The notes: a model not told the origin generated them from the letters alone. A stretch of DNA of 64,000 nucleotides from Pseudomonas rhizophila (GCF_003033885.1 NZ_CP024081.1:3286046-3350045), one strand, 5' to 3'. Positions 44,909-55,354 are shown, numbered from the stretch's first letter. Translations and numbers: made by a program.

Positions 44909-45694
44909 TCACGAGTGCGCCACATCATTGGCCCGTGGGGCAGAGGCGCGCACCAGCAGGCGGCGGGTCACCAGCAGCATGACCACCGACACCGCGACAC
45001 TCACGACAAAGGCCGGCATGCCGAGCAGCGGCAGGGTGAGGGCCAGGGTCAGGCAGAACGCGGTGAAGCAATACATGCCAGTGGCCGTGGCCCGCAGCAA
45101 CGCGGCGGTGAAGGCCGCGCCCCGGGTTTGCTGGGAGAACACTGCCATGACGCTGCCCAGCACCGGGAACACCGCCAGTAGCCCGCTCCAGCGTTCACCC
45201 ACGGTGCTGGCCAGCAGCGTCACCGCCAGGGTCAACAGCGCGCCGGCGACCATGCGTAGCAGCAGCTTGTCGGATTTGGGAGCCGGGCCGCTCATCACCG
45301 GTCGAACTGTCGGGAACAGATAGGGCGCGGCCAGCAATGCCACAATGGCGATCACGCTCGACAGCGGCAGCGAGGCCGGCAACCAGGACAGCACCATCGC
45401 CACCAGCGCCCAGACGCCCAACGCGATACCCAGCGCCCAAGGCCAGTCACGATGCTGGGCGACCCGGGCGTACACCACACAGAATGCAATCATTGCAAAC
45501 ATGGCCGACAGCGCCGCTGTCGCCGACTGAGCGGCAAACGCCTCGCCCTGTTCCAGGGCCAGGAACAACAGAATCGGACCCACCACCACCGGCAACCCCG
45601 ACAGCCAACCGGCCACGCTCGGTCCCCAACGCCGGCCCGCCAGGGAAATCAGCAGCAGGAAAGCGGGAATCACCAATAATTTGAGGAGCAGCAC
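44909..45694 (-). CDS. Hypothetical multi-pass membrane protein with internal duplication
   Basis: A 261-residue inner-membrane protein with about eight hydrophobic segments. The two halves look related: GWLSGLPVVVGPILLFLALEQG near residue 30 and SGLLAVFPVLGSVMAVFSQQ near residue 170 have the same spacing of proline, glycine and a charged end. This suggests an inverted- or tandem-repeat transporter. I do not recognise the family. The 3' end lies 70 bases before the exported hypothetical gene. Confidence 0.72.
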   Translation of the reverse strand: MLLLKLLVIPAFLLLISLAGRRWGPSVAGWLSGLPVVVGPILLFLALEQGEAFAAQSATAALSAMFAMIAFCVVYARVAQHRDWPWALGIALGVWALVAMVLSWLPASLPLSSVIAIVALLAAPYLFPTVRPVMSGPAPKSDKLLLRMVAGALLTLAVTLLASTVGERWSGLLAVFPVLGSVMAVFSQQTRGAAFTAALLRATATGMYCFTAFCLTLALTLPLLGMPAFVVSVAVSVVMLLVTRRLLVRASAPRANDVAHS

Positions 45695-45747
45695 GGGGTT
45701 ATCCTTGTCAGGCGACGGGTCGACACGTTAGCACCGACCTCGCAGTT

Positions 45748-46680
45748 TCAGCGATCCCAGTAAGGTACTTCGCCAAAACACTGTAGAAAAAAGTCGATCA
45801 CGGTACGCACTTTCACCGACAGACGTCGGCTGCCCGGCCAGAGAATGGCGATCTGCTGGGGCTCTAGGCTGTTGGAGGCTTCGTAGTCGCGCAACACCGG
45901 CACCAGGGTGCCGTTGCGCACGGCTTCGCCGATCAGCCACGACGGAAACATCACCAGCCCCAGGCCTTGTTCGGCCGCCTGGGTCAGGGTGTCGGCATGG
46001 TTGCCGGTGATCGGCCCTTTGACGCTGTAGGGTGTCCAGGCCTGACCCGGACGGCGGAAAAACCAGCGTTGCTGGCCGGCCACGCCCTTGTAGGCCAGAC
46101 ACTGATGGTTCGCCAGATCCTGGGGTTTGAGCGGTGTGCCGCAACGCGCCAGGTACGCGGGGCTGGCGGCGATCTGAAAGCGGTGCGGGGCGAGGATTCG
46201 CGCCTGCATGCCTGAATCGTGCAGCGGGCCGATGCGAAACAGCAGGTCCGCGCCTTCCTGCAGCGGGTCGACGTAGCTGTCGGTTTGCTGGATGTCCAGT
46301 TGCAGCTTCGGGTAGCGCTCACACAATGACCCCAGCCACGGCGTCAGATGGCGCTGGCCGAACACCACCGGGGCATTGATCCGCACCAGTCCAGCCGGCT
46401 CACTGTGTTGTTCCTGCAGCGCCTGTTCGGCTTCTTCGAGTTGCACCAGCAACAGGCGTGCATGATGACCCAGCAGGCGGCCGGCTTCAGTGGGCGAAAC
46501 AGCGCGGGTGTGTCGATACAACAACTGCTGGTTGAGGGCCTGTTCCATCAACTGGATCTGCCGGGAAATCGACGACGGCGCCAGGCCTTCGCGCCGGGCC
46601 ACCTCCGAGAAGCTGCCGTGGTCGAGCACGGCGACAAACAACCGCAGGGCCTTGAAGCCGAGTTCATTGAGACCGTGCAT
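45748..46680 (-). CDS. LysR-family transcriptional regulator
   Basis: A 310-residue LysR protein of the PA0477/DsdC-like single-domain layout. The helix-turn-helix is ALRLFVAVLDHGSFSEVARREGLAPSSISRQIQLMEQALNQQLLYRHTR, read in two parts. The effector domain begins GLVRINAPVVFGQRHLTPWL. The ATG at 46680 follows GGAG at six bases. It is divergent from the two YdcZ-type genes and is their probable regulator. Confidence 0.9.
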   Translation of the reverse strand: MHGLNELGFKALRLFVAVLDHGSFSEVARREGLAPSSISRQIQLMEQALNQQLLYRHTRAVSPTEAGRLLGHHARLLLVQLEEAEQALQEQHSEPAGLVRINAPVVFGQRHLTPWLGSLCERYPKLQLDIQQTDSYVDPLQEGADLLFRIGPLHDSGMQARILAPHRFQIAASPAYLARCGTPLKPQDLANHQCLAYKGVAGQQRWFFRRPGQAWTPYSVKGPITGNHADTLTQAAEQGLGLVMFPSWLIGEAVRNGTLVPVLRDYEASNSLEPQQIAILWPGSRRLSVKVRTVIDFFLQCFGEVPYWDR

Positions 46681-46791
46681 GGACTGCTCCGCTGTGCGAG
46701 TTGCGCAAAAGTGTTGTCTGGATGCTCCCATTTATCGCACAGCTGCGCCAGCCGATAATCCCGCTCATTGTTCTTCTCAGAGGTTCTGATC

Positions 46792-47286
46792 ATGCAAGCG
46801 TCTTCACTCAACGCCGCCGCCCCGGCGGCTGCCTCCAAACCACGAGCGCTTTTGCGCTGGCTGTTGCTGCCCCTGGTGATCCTGGCTGGCATGGGCCTGT
46901 CGGTAGAGGCCGGTCTGCTGGGGCCGCTGGGGGTTCAAGTGGGGCATCTCTGGGCAACCCTGAGCATATTCGGCGTCGGTTCGGCGATTCTGTTTCTGCT
47001 GTTGCTGCTCAGTGGTCCGCAACAAGGCCCCGCCTTGAATGAGTTGCCGCGCTGGCAATTGATCGGCGGTTTCCTGGGGCCGATCTACGTGGTCGTGCTG
47101 ACGCTTGCCACGCCCCACATCGGCATTGCCATGACCATGGTCGCAATCCTTTCCGGGCAAGTGGGTAAAAGCGTGCTGATCGACCACTTCGGCTGGTTCG
47201 GTGCAACCCGCAAGCGGGTCAACGGCGAGCGCTGGCTCGCCTTGGCGCTGATCGTCGTAGCCCTTGTCCTGATTGCCCGAGGTTGA
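46792..47286 (+). CDS. YdcZ-family (DMT superfamily) membrane protein, first of a pair
   Basis: A 164-residue protein with about five membrane segments (LLRWLLLPLVILAGMGLSVEAGL, IFGVGSAILFLLLLL, WLALALIVVALVLIA). GGFLGPIYVVVLTLATPHIG and VLIDHFGWFG are typical of the DUF606/YdcZ family. I start it at the ATG at 46792. Two bases separate it from a second YdcZ gene, so the two probably form a heterodimeric small-molecule transporter. Confidence 0.85.
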   Translation: MQASSLNAAAPAAASKPRALLRWLLLPLVILAGMGLSVEAGLLGPLGVQVGHLWATLSIFGVGSAILFLLLLLSGPQQGPALNELPRWQLIGGFLGPIYVVVLTLATPHIGIAMTMVAILSGQVGKSVLIDHFGWFGATRKRVNGERWLALALIVVALVLIARG

Positions 47287-47288
47287 AT

Positions 47289-47741
47289 ATGAATCTGTTT
47301 TTGCTATTGCTGCTGGTCGTTGGGGCCGGTGCGGTGTTGAGCGTGCAGGCGGCCATCAACGGTCGCCTGGGCCAGACGGTCGGTGTGCTGCGCAGCAGTC
47401 TGCTGACATTCGTGGTGGGCACGGTGGTCACCGGGTTACTGATCGTGTTTTTTGAACCCGCTCACGCCGTCAGCCTGCTGGACGTGCCGAAATGGCAACT
47501 TGGCGGTGCCTTGTTTGGTGTGGTGTACATGATGGTCATGGTCGGCGCGGTGCCAAGGGTCGGCACCGCCGTGGCGACCGTGGCGGTGATCCTCGGGCAG
47601 TTGGCCATGGGCATGCTGATCGACAATTTCGGCTGGTTGGGCAACCCCGCTATTGAGTTGTCCGGGAGTCGGGTGCTGGCGATGGCCTGCCTGGCACTGG
47701 CGCTGGTATTCATGTATCGCAGCAGTGCACGGCAGGCCTGA
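47289..47741 (+). CDS. YdcZ-family (DMT superfamily) membrane protein, second of a pair
   Basis: A 150-residue protein with about five membrane segments and the same landmarks as its neighbour (LSVQAAINGRLGQTVG, GGALFGVVYMMVMVGAVPRVG, MLIDNFGWLG). It starts at the ATG at 47289, two bases after the stop of the first gene. The parallel GWFG/GWLG motifs suggest descent from a duplication. Confidence 0.86.
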   Translation: MNLFLLLLLVVGAGAVLSVQAAINGRLGQTVGVLRSSLLTFVVGTVVTGLLIVFFEPAHAVSLLDVPKWQLGGALFGVVYMMVMVGAVPRVGTAVATVAVILGQLAMGMLIDNFGWLGNPAIELSGSRVLAMACLALALVFMYRSSARQA

Positions 47742-47746
47742 GAACC

Positions 47747-48031
47747 TCAGTCGGGCTCGACTTCCAGTCGCAGACTGCCATCGTCCAGACGCTTGGCAAG
47801 CCGGACAATACCGCCAATGTGCCGGCCTTCGGTGCTGAAGACCACGATCTGGGCTTTTTCCAGATCATCCGGCAGCGGTGGCTGAACGTGCAGGGCGAAC
47901 CACACCGGTTCACCGTCATCCAAGCGTTGGACATCGTAGCGGCAATCGATGCTTTGGGTCTGGCGACCAAACAGCGTGTCGAGGCCATACTTGAGGTCGG
48001 TGCTGTCGTCGGCAGCGGGGGCGAGGGACAT
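47747..48031 (-). CDS. Small hypothetical protein
   Basis: A 94-residue soluble acidic protein (MSLAPAADDSTDLKYGLDTL). A strand-rich centre (WFALHVQPPLPDDLEKAQIVVFSTEGRHIGG read in two parts) ends LRLEVEPD. The ATG at 48031 follows AGGAG at eight bases. It is convergent with the YdcZ pair and divergent from selD. I do not recognise the family. Confidence 0.7.
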   Translation of the reverse strand: MSLAPAADDSTDLKYGLDTLFGRQTQSIDCRYDVQRLDDGEPVWFALHVQPPLPDDLEKAQIVVFSTEGRHIGGIVRLAKRLDDGSLRLEVEPD

Positions 48032-48170
48032 CGGCGGTCTCCTGGGATGAATGCTCGGCTGGTCTTCTAGTGATTCCTCTGGTGGGGGAAAATTCAATGG
48101 GTTCGCGCCGGCACTGAACCGGCGGCGTTGCTGCTAGAATCGCCCACCTTGACTTACGAGAGGTATGCCC

Positions 48171-49205
48171 ATGAGCGAGCCGATTCGCCTGACCCAGTAC
48201 AGCCACGGCGCCGGTTGCGGCTGCAAGATTTCGCCACAGGTGCTGGAAGTGATCCTGGCCGGCAGCGGTGCGCAGAACCTTGACCCCAAGTTGTGGGTTG
48301 GCAATGCCTCCCGGGACGACGCCGCGGTTTATGCCATCGACGAAGAGCGCGGGGTGGTCTCTACCACCGATTTCTTCATGCCGATTGTCGACGATCCTTT
48401 TGATTTCGGTCGCATCGCCGCCACCAATGCCATCAGCGACATCTACGCCATGGGCGGTGATCCGTTGATGGCGATTGCGATTCTCGGCTGGCCGGTCAAT
48501 GTACTGGCCCCGGAAATCGCTCGCGAAGTGATTCGCGGCGGTCGTTCGGTATGTGACGAAGCAGGCATTCCCCTGGCGGGCGGCCATTCGATCGACGCGC
48601 CCGAGCCGATTTTCGGCCTGGCGGTCACGGGCCTGGTGCAAAAGCGTCATATGAAGCGCAACGACACCGCCACCGCCGGTTGCCGCCTGTACCTGACCAA
48701 GCCCTTGGGCATCGGCATCCTCACCACCGCGGAAAAGAAAGGCAAGCTGCGCGCCGCCGATGTTGGCCTGGCCCGCGACTGGATGTGCACCCTCAACAAG
48801 CCGGGCAGCCGCTTCGGCAAGCTCGACGGCGTGGCGGCGATGACCGACGTCACCGGTTTCGGCCTGCTCGGGCATTTGGTGGAAATGGCCGATGGCAGCC
48901 AGTTGACGGCGCGTATCCGCTACGACGCGGTGCCGCGTCTGCCGGGCGTCGAGTATTACCTCGACCAAGGCTGCGTGCCGGGCGGTACGTTGCGCAACTA
49001 CGACAGCTACGCCAGCAAGGTTGGGCGCGTGCAGGAACTGCACAAGCGAGTGCTGTGCGACCCGCAGACCAGCGGCGGACTGCTGATCGCCGTCACGCCC
49101 GAGGGCAACGAAGCGTTTCTGGCGGTCGCCGCTGAACTGGGGTTTGCACTGGAGCCGATCGGTGAACTGGTCGAGCGACAGACCTACGCGGTCGAGGTGT
49201 CTTGA
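48171..49205 (+). CDS. selD: Selenide, water dikinase
   Basis: A 344-residue enzyme that makes selenophosphate from selenide and ATP. The catalytic N-terminal loop is [10 protein letters not shown] with C16 and K19, a cysteine form rather than selenocysteine. ATP and metal motifs are [38 protein letters not shown] and [15 protein letters not shown] start it at the ATG at 48171 behind GAGAGG. An ATG two codons upstream is too close. It is coupled to mnmH by TGATG. Confidence 0.94.
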   Translation: MSEPIRLTQYSHGAGCGCKISPQVLEVILAGSGAQNLDPKLWVGNASRDDAAVYAIDEERGVVSTTDFFMPIVDDPFDFGRIAATNAISDIYAMGGDPLMAIAILGWPVNVLAPEIAREVIRGGRSVCDEAGIPLAGGHSIDAPEPIFGLAVTGLVQKRHMKRNDTATAGCRLYLTKPLGIGILTTAEKKGKLRAADVGLARDWMCTLNKPGSRFGKLDGVAAMTDVTGFGLLGHLVEMADGSQLTARIRYDAVPRLPGVEYYLDQGCVPGGTLRNYDSYASKVGRVQELHKRVLCDPQTSGGLLIAVTPEGNEAFLAVAAELGFALEPIGELVERQTYAVEVS

Positions 49206-50308
49206 TGACCCATGACATCACCGATTACCGCGACATTTTTCTCAATGACCGACCGATGATGGACACCCGTGCCCCCGTCGAATTTCTCAAGGGCGCATTC
49301 CCCGGCGTGGTCAATCTGCCGTTGATGACCGACATCGAACGGCAACGGGTCGGTACTTGCTACAAGCAGCAGGGCCAACAGGCGGCCATTGTCCTGGGGC
49401 ATCAATTGGTGTCCGGCGACACCAAGGCGCAACGCATCCAGGCCTGGGCCGAGTTCGCAACGGCCCATCCTGATGGTGTGTTGTATTGCTTCAGGGGAGG
49501 CTTGCGCTCACAGATCGTCCAGCAGTGGCTCAAGGACGAGGCGGGCATCGACTATCCCAGGGTCGGCGGCGGCTACAAGGCCATGCGTACATTCCTGCTC
49601 GACACCGTCGAGCAGGCGGTTGCCCAATGCGACTTGGTGTTGCTGGGCGGCATGACCGGCACCGGCAAGACAGAAGTGCTGACTCAACTGGGCAACAGCC
49701 TGGATCTGGAAGGTTACGCCAACCATCGCGGTTCGAGCTTCGGCAAGCGCGCCACCGGGCAGCCTTCCAATATCGATTTCGAGAACCTGCTGGCCGTGGA
49801 TGTGCTGAAAAAACGTGCCGCTGGTATCGAACAGTTCGTGCTGGAAGATGAAAGCCGCATGGTCGGCAGTTGCGCCTTGCCGCTGTCTTTGTACCAGCGC
49901 ATGCAACAGGTTCCGATGGTCTGGCTTGAGGACAGCCTGGAGCGGCGGGTCGAGCGGATCCTGCGCGATTACGTCATCAACCTGTGCGGCGAATTTGTCG
50001 CAGTCCATGGCGATGAAGGATTCTCGCTGTTTTGCGAGCGGTTGCTGGCAAGCCTCAATAACATCCATAAGCGCCTGGGTGGCGACCGCCATCGACGTTT
50101 GCTCCAAATCATGGAAGCGGCCCTGGCCGAGCAGGCGACCAGCGGCGCCGTCGACTTGCATCGCGGCTGGATCGAAGGCCTGTTGCGTGAGTATTACGAC
50201 CCGATGTACGTGTTCCAGCGCGAGAAGAAGGGCGGGCGGATCGAGTTTGCGGGTGAGCAGGTGGCGGTGCTGGAGTATCTGCGTGAGCGAGCGGCTCGCA
50301 AAGGGTGA
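49205..50308 (+). CDS. mnmH: tRNA 2-selenouridine synthase
   Basis: A 367-residue enzyme (also selU/ybbB) that replaces sulfur by selenium at the wobble uridine of certain tRNAs, using SelD product. The N-terminal rhodanese domain has its cysteine in [13 protein letters not shown] (C95). The P-loop domain has [12 protein letters not shown] (~149-158). The ATG overlaps the selD stop by one base. Selenium use in this strain is thus at least for tRNA. No selA or selB is in the window. Confidence 0.94.
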   Translation: MTHDITDYRDIFLNDRPMMDTRAPVEFLKGAFPGVVNLPLMTDIERQRVGTCYKQQGQQAAIVLGHQLVSGDTKAQRIQAWAEFATAHPDGVLYCFRGGLRSQIVQQWLKDEAGIDYPRVGGGYKAMRTFLLDTVEQAVAQCDLVLLGGMTGTGKTEVLTQLGNSLDLEGYANHRGSSFGKRATGQPSNIDFENLLAVDVLKKRAAGIEQFVLEDESRMVGSCALPLSLYQRMQQVPMVWLEDSLERRVERILRDYVINLCGEFVAVHGDEGFSLFCERLLASLNNIHKRLGGDRHRRLLQIMEAALAEQATSGAVDLHRGWIEGLLREYYDPMYVFQREKKGGRIEFAGEQVAVLEYLRERAARKG

Positions 50309-50329
50309 TCGCTGCCCACCGCCAATCCC

Positions 50330-50358
50330 CTGTGGGAGCGAGCCTGCTCGCGATAACG
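50330..50358. repeat. REP element (single)
   Basis: CTGTGGGAGCGAGCCTGCTC continuing GCGATAACGG, a near-consensus REP between the converging mnmH and phosphatase genes. Confidence 0.85.
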
Positions 50359-50412
50359 GTGGGGATCAGTGGCGGTGATTGAGAAAGTATTGTCGAAAGT
50401 AATGTCCGCAGC

Positions 50413-51087
50413 CTATGTCGGACAAGTTTCCTGCCCGTTGTCCAGGCCTTGCTTGTAGTTCTGGCTGGTGAGACTGGCCTTGCCGTTGTGCCACGTCAGG
50501 GTCAGCACGTACAGCGAATCGAAATCCCCCGATTCCCAATCATCGGTAATCGTCTGCTTCTTGCCCATCGCGTCGCTGGCGACCTGGTTGATCAGCTCCG
50601 GCAGGTAGCCGTGCGACCAAGCGGTGTAGATGGTCGAGTTGTGGTACTTGTCGTGCAGCAGTTCGTCAGCCAGGTCGCTGGTGTCATTGGCTGAATACTC
50701 GATGTTCACCGGCAGCCCGAGCTTGATGGCACTGGGGCTTATGGTCATCAGTGGGCGGATGTAGCTGTAGGAATTGTCCAGCTCGCCCTCTTCGACGTTG
50801 CGGGTAGGGTTGGCCGCGAACACATAGTCGGCCTTGCCGAATTTCTCCGGTAGCAGGGTGGCCAGGTCGATGGCGCGATTCAGCCCCTGGCAATTGAGCT
50901 GGCCCAGGCCGCCGGCGGGTTTCTCGGCGTGGCGCAGGAACACCAAGGTCTGGATACCGTCGGCCGGTTGGGCGCGACTGACGCTCGACTCCAGCAACAG
51001 CGCCAGGCCACAAGCGACAAGCAGCGTAGGCAACATCAGCCACGGTCGGCGCTTGAAGCGTTTGGCGAAATTCAGTGGGTTCATCAT
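50413..51087 (-). CDS. Membrane-anchored histidine phosphatase family protein
   Basis: A 224-residue protein with an N-terminal signal anchor (RPWLMLPTLLVACGLALLLES, ~res 14-34) and a phosphoglycerate-mutase-like domain outside. The RHA motif is LVFLRHAEKPAGGLGQLNCQG and the second histidine is in YTAWSHGYLPELINQ. A cysteine lies at the end (ETCPT). It starts at tandem ATGs (51087 and 51084). Substrate unknown. Confidence 0.8.
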   Translation of the reverse strand: MMNPLNFAKRFKRRPWLMLPTLLVACGLALLLESSVSRAQPADGIQTLVFLRHAEKPAGGLGQLNCQGLNRAIDLATLLPEKFGKADYVFAANPTRNVEEGELDNSYSYIRPLMTISPSAIKLGLPVNIEYSANDTSDLADELLHDKYHNSTIYTAWSHGYLPELINQVASDAMGKKQTITDDWESGDFDSLYVLTLTWHNGKASLTSQNYKQGLDNGQETCPT

Positions 51088-51456
51088 TGAATAATATTCT
51101 TCGGCTCTCTCAAGTCAGGCTGACAAACCTGGGCACCAGGAAGTTTTTGGCTTCCGGTGTTTTCCTTGTCGTGATGCCGCTTCGATTTCTCGGGGCATTG
51201 CTCAGAGTCTTCTGGCGCCCTTTGGTTCGATACCGACCGATTCCGTGCACTGTAAGTGCCTCCTGCCAGGAGGTAGGGCGAATGTTAGCGACAGGATGTT
51301 GCGGATTTAAGAATGGGGCGTGCGAGTTTCGTGACGCGTTCATTTGGGTTTTGTATTTAAAGAATCGCCTTACACCTGCCGTCTCCTCCTCTGACTTATT
51401 TTCCCTGCCGTCCTCGGCAAAGTCTCGCGTCCGTCCCCGCACCGCGAGATTCCCGC
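51088..51456. other. Upstream region of the rhs gene
   Basis: These 369 bases lie between the divergent phosphatase and rhs genes. I see only a short inverted repeat CCTCCTGCCAGGAGG (51259-51273) and a relatively AT-rich stretch near 51300-51370. Reading frames here have no coding character I trust. Confidence 0.5.
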
Positions 51457-53748
51457 ATGTTCGCCCCCGACAAACTCCTGGCTTTGAACAACGTCATCGG
51501 CTCGCTGGTGATTGCGGCCATGGACCCCGAGCAGCCGGACATCGAAGCGGTGCTGGCGGACTTCCGCACTTGCCTGAACGACTACGACGCCTGGGCTGAA
51601 AGTTTCTGGACCGGCTGGGCGCTGGATATCGAGCAGGTGTTCAAGGTCGGCAACGAAGTGTCCCTGGCGGCACCGAAGGACCTTGATCAACCTGTCAGCG
51701 CCACGGTGGTCGCTTGTCCGGCGGAGGGGCCGCTGATGCTGGTGCACATGTTCCAGGCGGCGCGCTTCGTGCCGATTGGCGACACACCGGTGATGCTGGA
51801 ACCGATCACCGGGGGCGAGCCGGGGAAAGAAACCTTCGGCGAACCGGTTCATCACGTGATCGGCCCCAGCGGCATTCTGGAAGTCCCCGACTGCTGGCGG
51901 GGCCAGCGTTATCGCATCACCTTTTTTCCCCATGTGACGGCCGAGCATGTCAAGGCGCTGTACGCGTCCTACCGTGACGTGATTGCTCAACTGGAAGGTT
52001 GGCTGCAAGCGGAGTGGGATGAATTTCAACCGCAATGGGTAGAGTTTTCCGACAGCGGATTTCTCGAGCGCTACAGCGCATTGCAGCAAGCTGATTGGCG
52101 CGGGTTCACAGACGCCCTGCATCAGTTGTGGGACGACGTCAAACAGGTCTTCGAACTGCTGGCGGACCTGCAGGCCAACAGCGAGAAGTTGTTGGAGTAC
52201 CTGACTCAAGCCGAGCTTGAGCAGCTACTGAAGGCGTCCTCCGAGGCAATCGCCAAAGGGTTGATGGTGTTGAGCGACGAGCCGTTGCTCTTCGTGCATA
52301 TGGCGGCCTTCGCCAGTTGGCTACGGATGTTGCCGCCCCAGCACGTCGCTGAAGTCGTGGGCGAGATGCGCGCCTCGGTGCTGATCAACTTCCTGCTGAT
52401 GCGTTTGACCGGGGGGCTGGGCCTGGGTCTGCGCATGAGCGGTAAGGTGCTGGGCCGGGTCCGCTCGGAGCGGGCCCGGGAGTGGTTGCTGGCGTCGAGC
52501 CTGAGGTTGGGCCAACTCACCCCCGACCGGCTCGATCAACATGCCGATGTGCTCAAACCATTGGTGGTCAGTCAGCGTGCGCCTTTAAAACCGACGCCTG
52601 TCGGACCTTTGCACATTACCCTCGAGAAATCTGCGCCAGTGTCCGTGAGCAATCCGGCCGCCGTGGCGCGGGAAAAATCCCAGCCTTCTACACGCCTGAG
52701 CGAACACGAACCCCACGACGACGCCCCCAGCCAATCGAAAAACCCCAACGGTGACAGCGCCGACACCGCGGCCCTGACCCAGACCAGCGGCTGCCCGGTG
52801 TCGATGGTCACCGGCGAAGAACTGCTGACCCTGGATGACGGCACCCTCGATGGCCGGCTGCCGTTTGTCTTCACCCGCTTGTACCGCACCAGCGCGGTGG
52901 ACCTGGACATCGGCCTGGGCCGCGGCTGGAGCCATGCCCTTGCGCATCGCCTGTTGCTTGAGGGCGAGCAGGTCATCTGGATCGACCAGGAAAACCGCCG
53001 TACGACGTTTCCGCTGCCCACCGAGCAACGCCCGGCGATCCACAACAGCCTGGCCCGCGCGGCGATTTACCTCGGAGTGGAACCGGACGAACTGATCATC
53101 GCCCAGTCCGGCGAAGGTGCGCTGTTCCTACATTTTCGCGACGGCCATCTGACCGCCCTCAGTGATCGGTACGACAACCGCCTGACGATCAAGCGCAACA
53201 TCCATGGCGACATCAGTCGCCTGGACAACGGCGCCGGGCGGTCCCTGCACCTGCGTTACGAACAGCGCCATCTGGTCGCCATCGACTACCAGAGCTTCCA
53301 CCCGGCCCTGACCCTGGACGACGCCTGGCGCACCGAACAGACCCTGGTGGCTTACCGCTATGACGCCCGCTGGCGGCTGATCGAGACCACCAACGCCGCC
53401 GGTGAAAGCGAACGCTACGACTACGACGACCAGCACGTCATCCTGCAACGGCAACTGGCCGGCGGTGCGAGTTTCTTCTGGGAGTGGCAAGGGGCAGGCC
53501 GCGCAGCCCGCTGCGTGCGGCACTGGGCCTCGTTTGCGCAGATGGACAGCCGCTACACCTGGGGCGAGGACGGGCAGGTCACGGTCCAGCATCTGGATGG
53601 CAGCCACCACGGTACAGGCCGGCAGATTGCCGAAGAGCGTCATCATCTGTTGACGCGAGAACTTCTTGCGAAACACCTCTCGGCCCAATTTGTCTTGGCC
53701 GTGCAGGTGGAAACTGTGTTTACCGAGATCGATCCCGATCAGCGCTGA
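51457..53748 (+). pseudogene. Truncated Rhs-family protein gene ending in antisense IS110 sequence
   Basis: The frame is 763 codons. Residues ~1-400 are an N-terminal domain with helical and hydrophobic parts (MFAPDKLLALNNVIGSLVIA ... NFLLMRLTGGLGLGLRMSGK). Residues ~430-718 begin the Rhs cage (CPVSMVTGEELLTLDDGTLD, FTRLYRTSAVDLDIGLGRGW, then YD repeats such as LSDRYDNRLTIKR and YRYDARWRLIETTNAAGE). Full Pseudomonas Rhs effectors have about 1,400 residues with a C-terminal toxin. Here the last ~43 residues come from the reverse strand of an IS110-type transposase start, so the cage end and toxin are gone. Confidence 0.85.
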
Positions 53749-53822
53749 CTCGCTCATAATGATGGCCTCCGAAAACAAAACACCCTGCGAAAGCGTAGCC
53801 CTCGCAAGGTGTGGGGGTGACC
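53612..53822 (-). mobile_element. IS110-family insertion sequence remnant
   Basis: The minus strand from 53756 encodes MSESALIGIDLGKHSFHLHG and then GREVFRKKFSRQQ up to FGNLPACTVV, the N-terminal ~50 residues of an IS110-type DEDD transposase, including the first aspartate in GIDLGKHS. A GGAGG ribosome site and a terminal stem (CACCTTGCGA ... TCGCAGGGTG) lie upstream, so this end of the element is intact. The frame then enters rhs antisense sequence (~53610). The rest of the element is absent. Both end positions are estimates. Confidence 0.8.
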
Positions 53823-53835
53823 ATCTCATTAATGC

Positions 53836-53866
53836 CCGTATCAAGCGATACGGGCATTTTTTGATG
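53836..53866 (+). terminator. Strong rho-independent terminator, rhs side
   Basis: ATGCCCGTATC, a short loop AAGC, GATACGGGCAT and a run of six T on the plus strand. It probably ended the original rhs transcript. On the minus strand it lies after nuoN but lacks a T-run there. Confidence 0.8.
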
Positions 53867-53883
53867 CTACAGCGTTCGGGTGA

Positions 53884-55347
53884 TCAACCCGTCAGGCCGG
53901 CCTGCTGAACCAGGGTCAGCAACGGCTGCGGGTACACACCGAGGAAGAACGCCAGTACGGCGATAGCCAGCAGCATCACGCCGCCTGCCTTCTGTTCCCA
54001 GTGCAACTCGGCATCGTGGCGACGCAGGTTCGGTTCCATCAGGTACAGGGTGACCATGACGCGCAGGTAGTAGAACACGCCGATGGCACTGCCCAGCACC
54101 AGGGAGCCGACCAGCCACCATTGGTGAGCCTCGACGCCGGTGGCGATGATGTAGAACTTGCCGATGAAGCCGGCGGTCAGCGGGATGCCGGCCAGGGACA
54201 GCATCATCACGGTCAGCACGGCGGTCAGGTACGGACGGCGCCAGAACAGGCCGCGGTATTCGTACAGTGCGTCGGCGTCACGGCCGTTGTACGGCGAGGA
54301 CATCAGGGTGATCACGCCGAACGCGCCAAGGCTGGTGATCACGTAGGTGACCAGGTACACGCCGATGGCTTCCACCGCCAGGCCCTTGCTGGCGATCAGC
54401 GCGATCAGCAGGTAACCGAAGTGGGCGATGGACGAGTAACCCAGCAGACGCTTGAGGTTGCTCTGGGTCAGCGCCAGCAGGTTACCGAACAGAATCGACG
54501 CGATGGCAATGATGGTCAGCACGTCGCTCAGCACACCGCTGCTGGCCACTGGCGAGATCTGGAACAACCGCACCATCACCGCGAACACTGCGACTTTCGA
54601 CGCGGTGGCCAGGAACGCCGCCACCGGTGCCGGGGCGCCTTCGTAGACGTCCGGGGTCCAGAGGTGGAAAGGCACCAGCGACAGCTTGAACGCCAGGCCG
54701 ATCAGCATCATGCCCAGGCCCAGTTGCGCGATCGGGCTAGGCAGGCCGGTGGCCGCCAGGGCCTGACCGATGCCGACGAAGCTCAGGGTGCCGGCTTCGG
54801 CGTAGAGCAGGGCCATGCCGAACAACAGGAACGCGGAACCGGCGGCCGACAGCACCATGTACTTGATGCCCGCTTCCAGGGAGCGCTTGTTGAAGAAGGC
54901 ATAGGCCACCAGACCGTAGACCGGCACCGACAGCAGCTCCAGACCGATGAACAGGCTGGCCAGGTGCTGCGCGCTGACCAGGACCAGGCCACCGGCGGCG
55001 GCCATCAGGATCAGCAGGTACAGTTCTTCACGGTTGCCCGGGTAACCCGTACCGCCATCGCCGAGGTAGGCGTGGGCGAGGGTGACGCAGGCGAGGGTGG
55101 CGACCAGGATCAGCGCCATGTACAGGCAGGCGAAGCTGTCGATCTGCAACAGCGGGGTGACCGCCAGCGGCGCGACTTTCAGGGCCGGCAGAATCGACAG
55201 CAGGGCCAGGTTCAGCCCCGCCACCGACAGCAGGAAGGTCTGTGAGTGATTGCGCCGCCAGGCGATCGCCAGCATCACCACGATGATCGTGGCGCTGGTG
55301 ATCAACAGCGGCGCAAGCGCGATAAAGTGTTGAATCGTGAATTCCAT
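53884..55347 (-). CDS. nuoN: NADH-quinone oxidoreductase subunit N
   Basis: A 487-residue antiporter-like membrane subunit of complex I with about 14 segments. Conserved signatures are [30 protein letters not shown] with the helix-5 glutamate, [30 protein letters not shown] with the TM7 lysine region, and [22 protein letters not shown] start it at the ATG at 55347 ([13 protein letters not shown]). A longer frame overlaps nuoM. It is the last gene of the nuo operon, seven bases after nuoM. Confidence 0.95.
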   Translation of the reverse strand: MEFTIQHFIALAPLLITSATIIVVMLAIAWRRNHSQTFLLSVAGLNLALLSILPALKVAPLAVTPLLQIDSFACLYMALILVATLACVTLAHAYLGDGGTGYPGNREELYLLILMAAAGGLVLVSAQHLASLFIGLELLSVPVYGLVAYAFFNKRSLEAGIKYMVLSAAGSAFLLFGMALLYAEAGTLSFVGIGQALAATGLPSPIAQLGLGMMLIGLAFKLSLVPFHLWTPDVYEGAPAPVAAFLATASKVAVFAVMVRLFQISPVASSGVLSDVLTIIAIASILFGNLLALTQSNLKRLLGYSSIAHFGYLLIALIASKGLAVEAIGVYLVTYVITSLGAFGVITLMSSPYNGRDADALYEYRGLFWRRPYLTAVLTVMMLSLAGIPLTAGFIGKFYIIATGVEAHQWWLVGSLVLGSAIGVFYYLRVMVTLYLMEPNLRRHDAELHWEQKAGGVMLLAIAVLAFFLGVYPQPLLTLVQQAGLTG

Positions 55348-55354
55348 AGCGCTC

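Noticed and set aside
53128..53844. 238-codon minus-strand frame crossing the rhs/IS110 junction
   Set aside because: Only its first ~50 codons are transposase. The rest is antisense to rhs, so it is a remnant and not a gene.
53836..53866. Terminator of the nuo operon
   Set aside because: The T-run is on the plus strand. On the nuo strand the stem is followed by TAATGAG, so it serves the rhs side at best partly.
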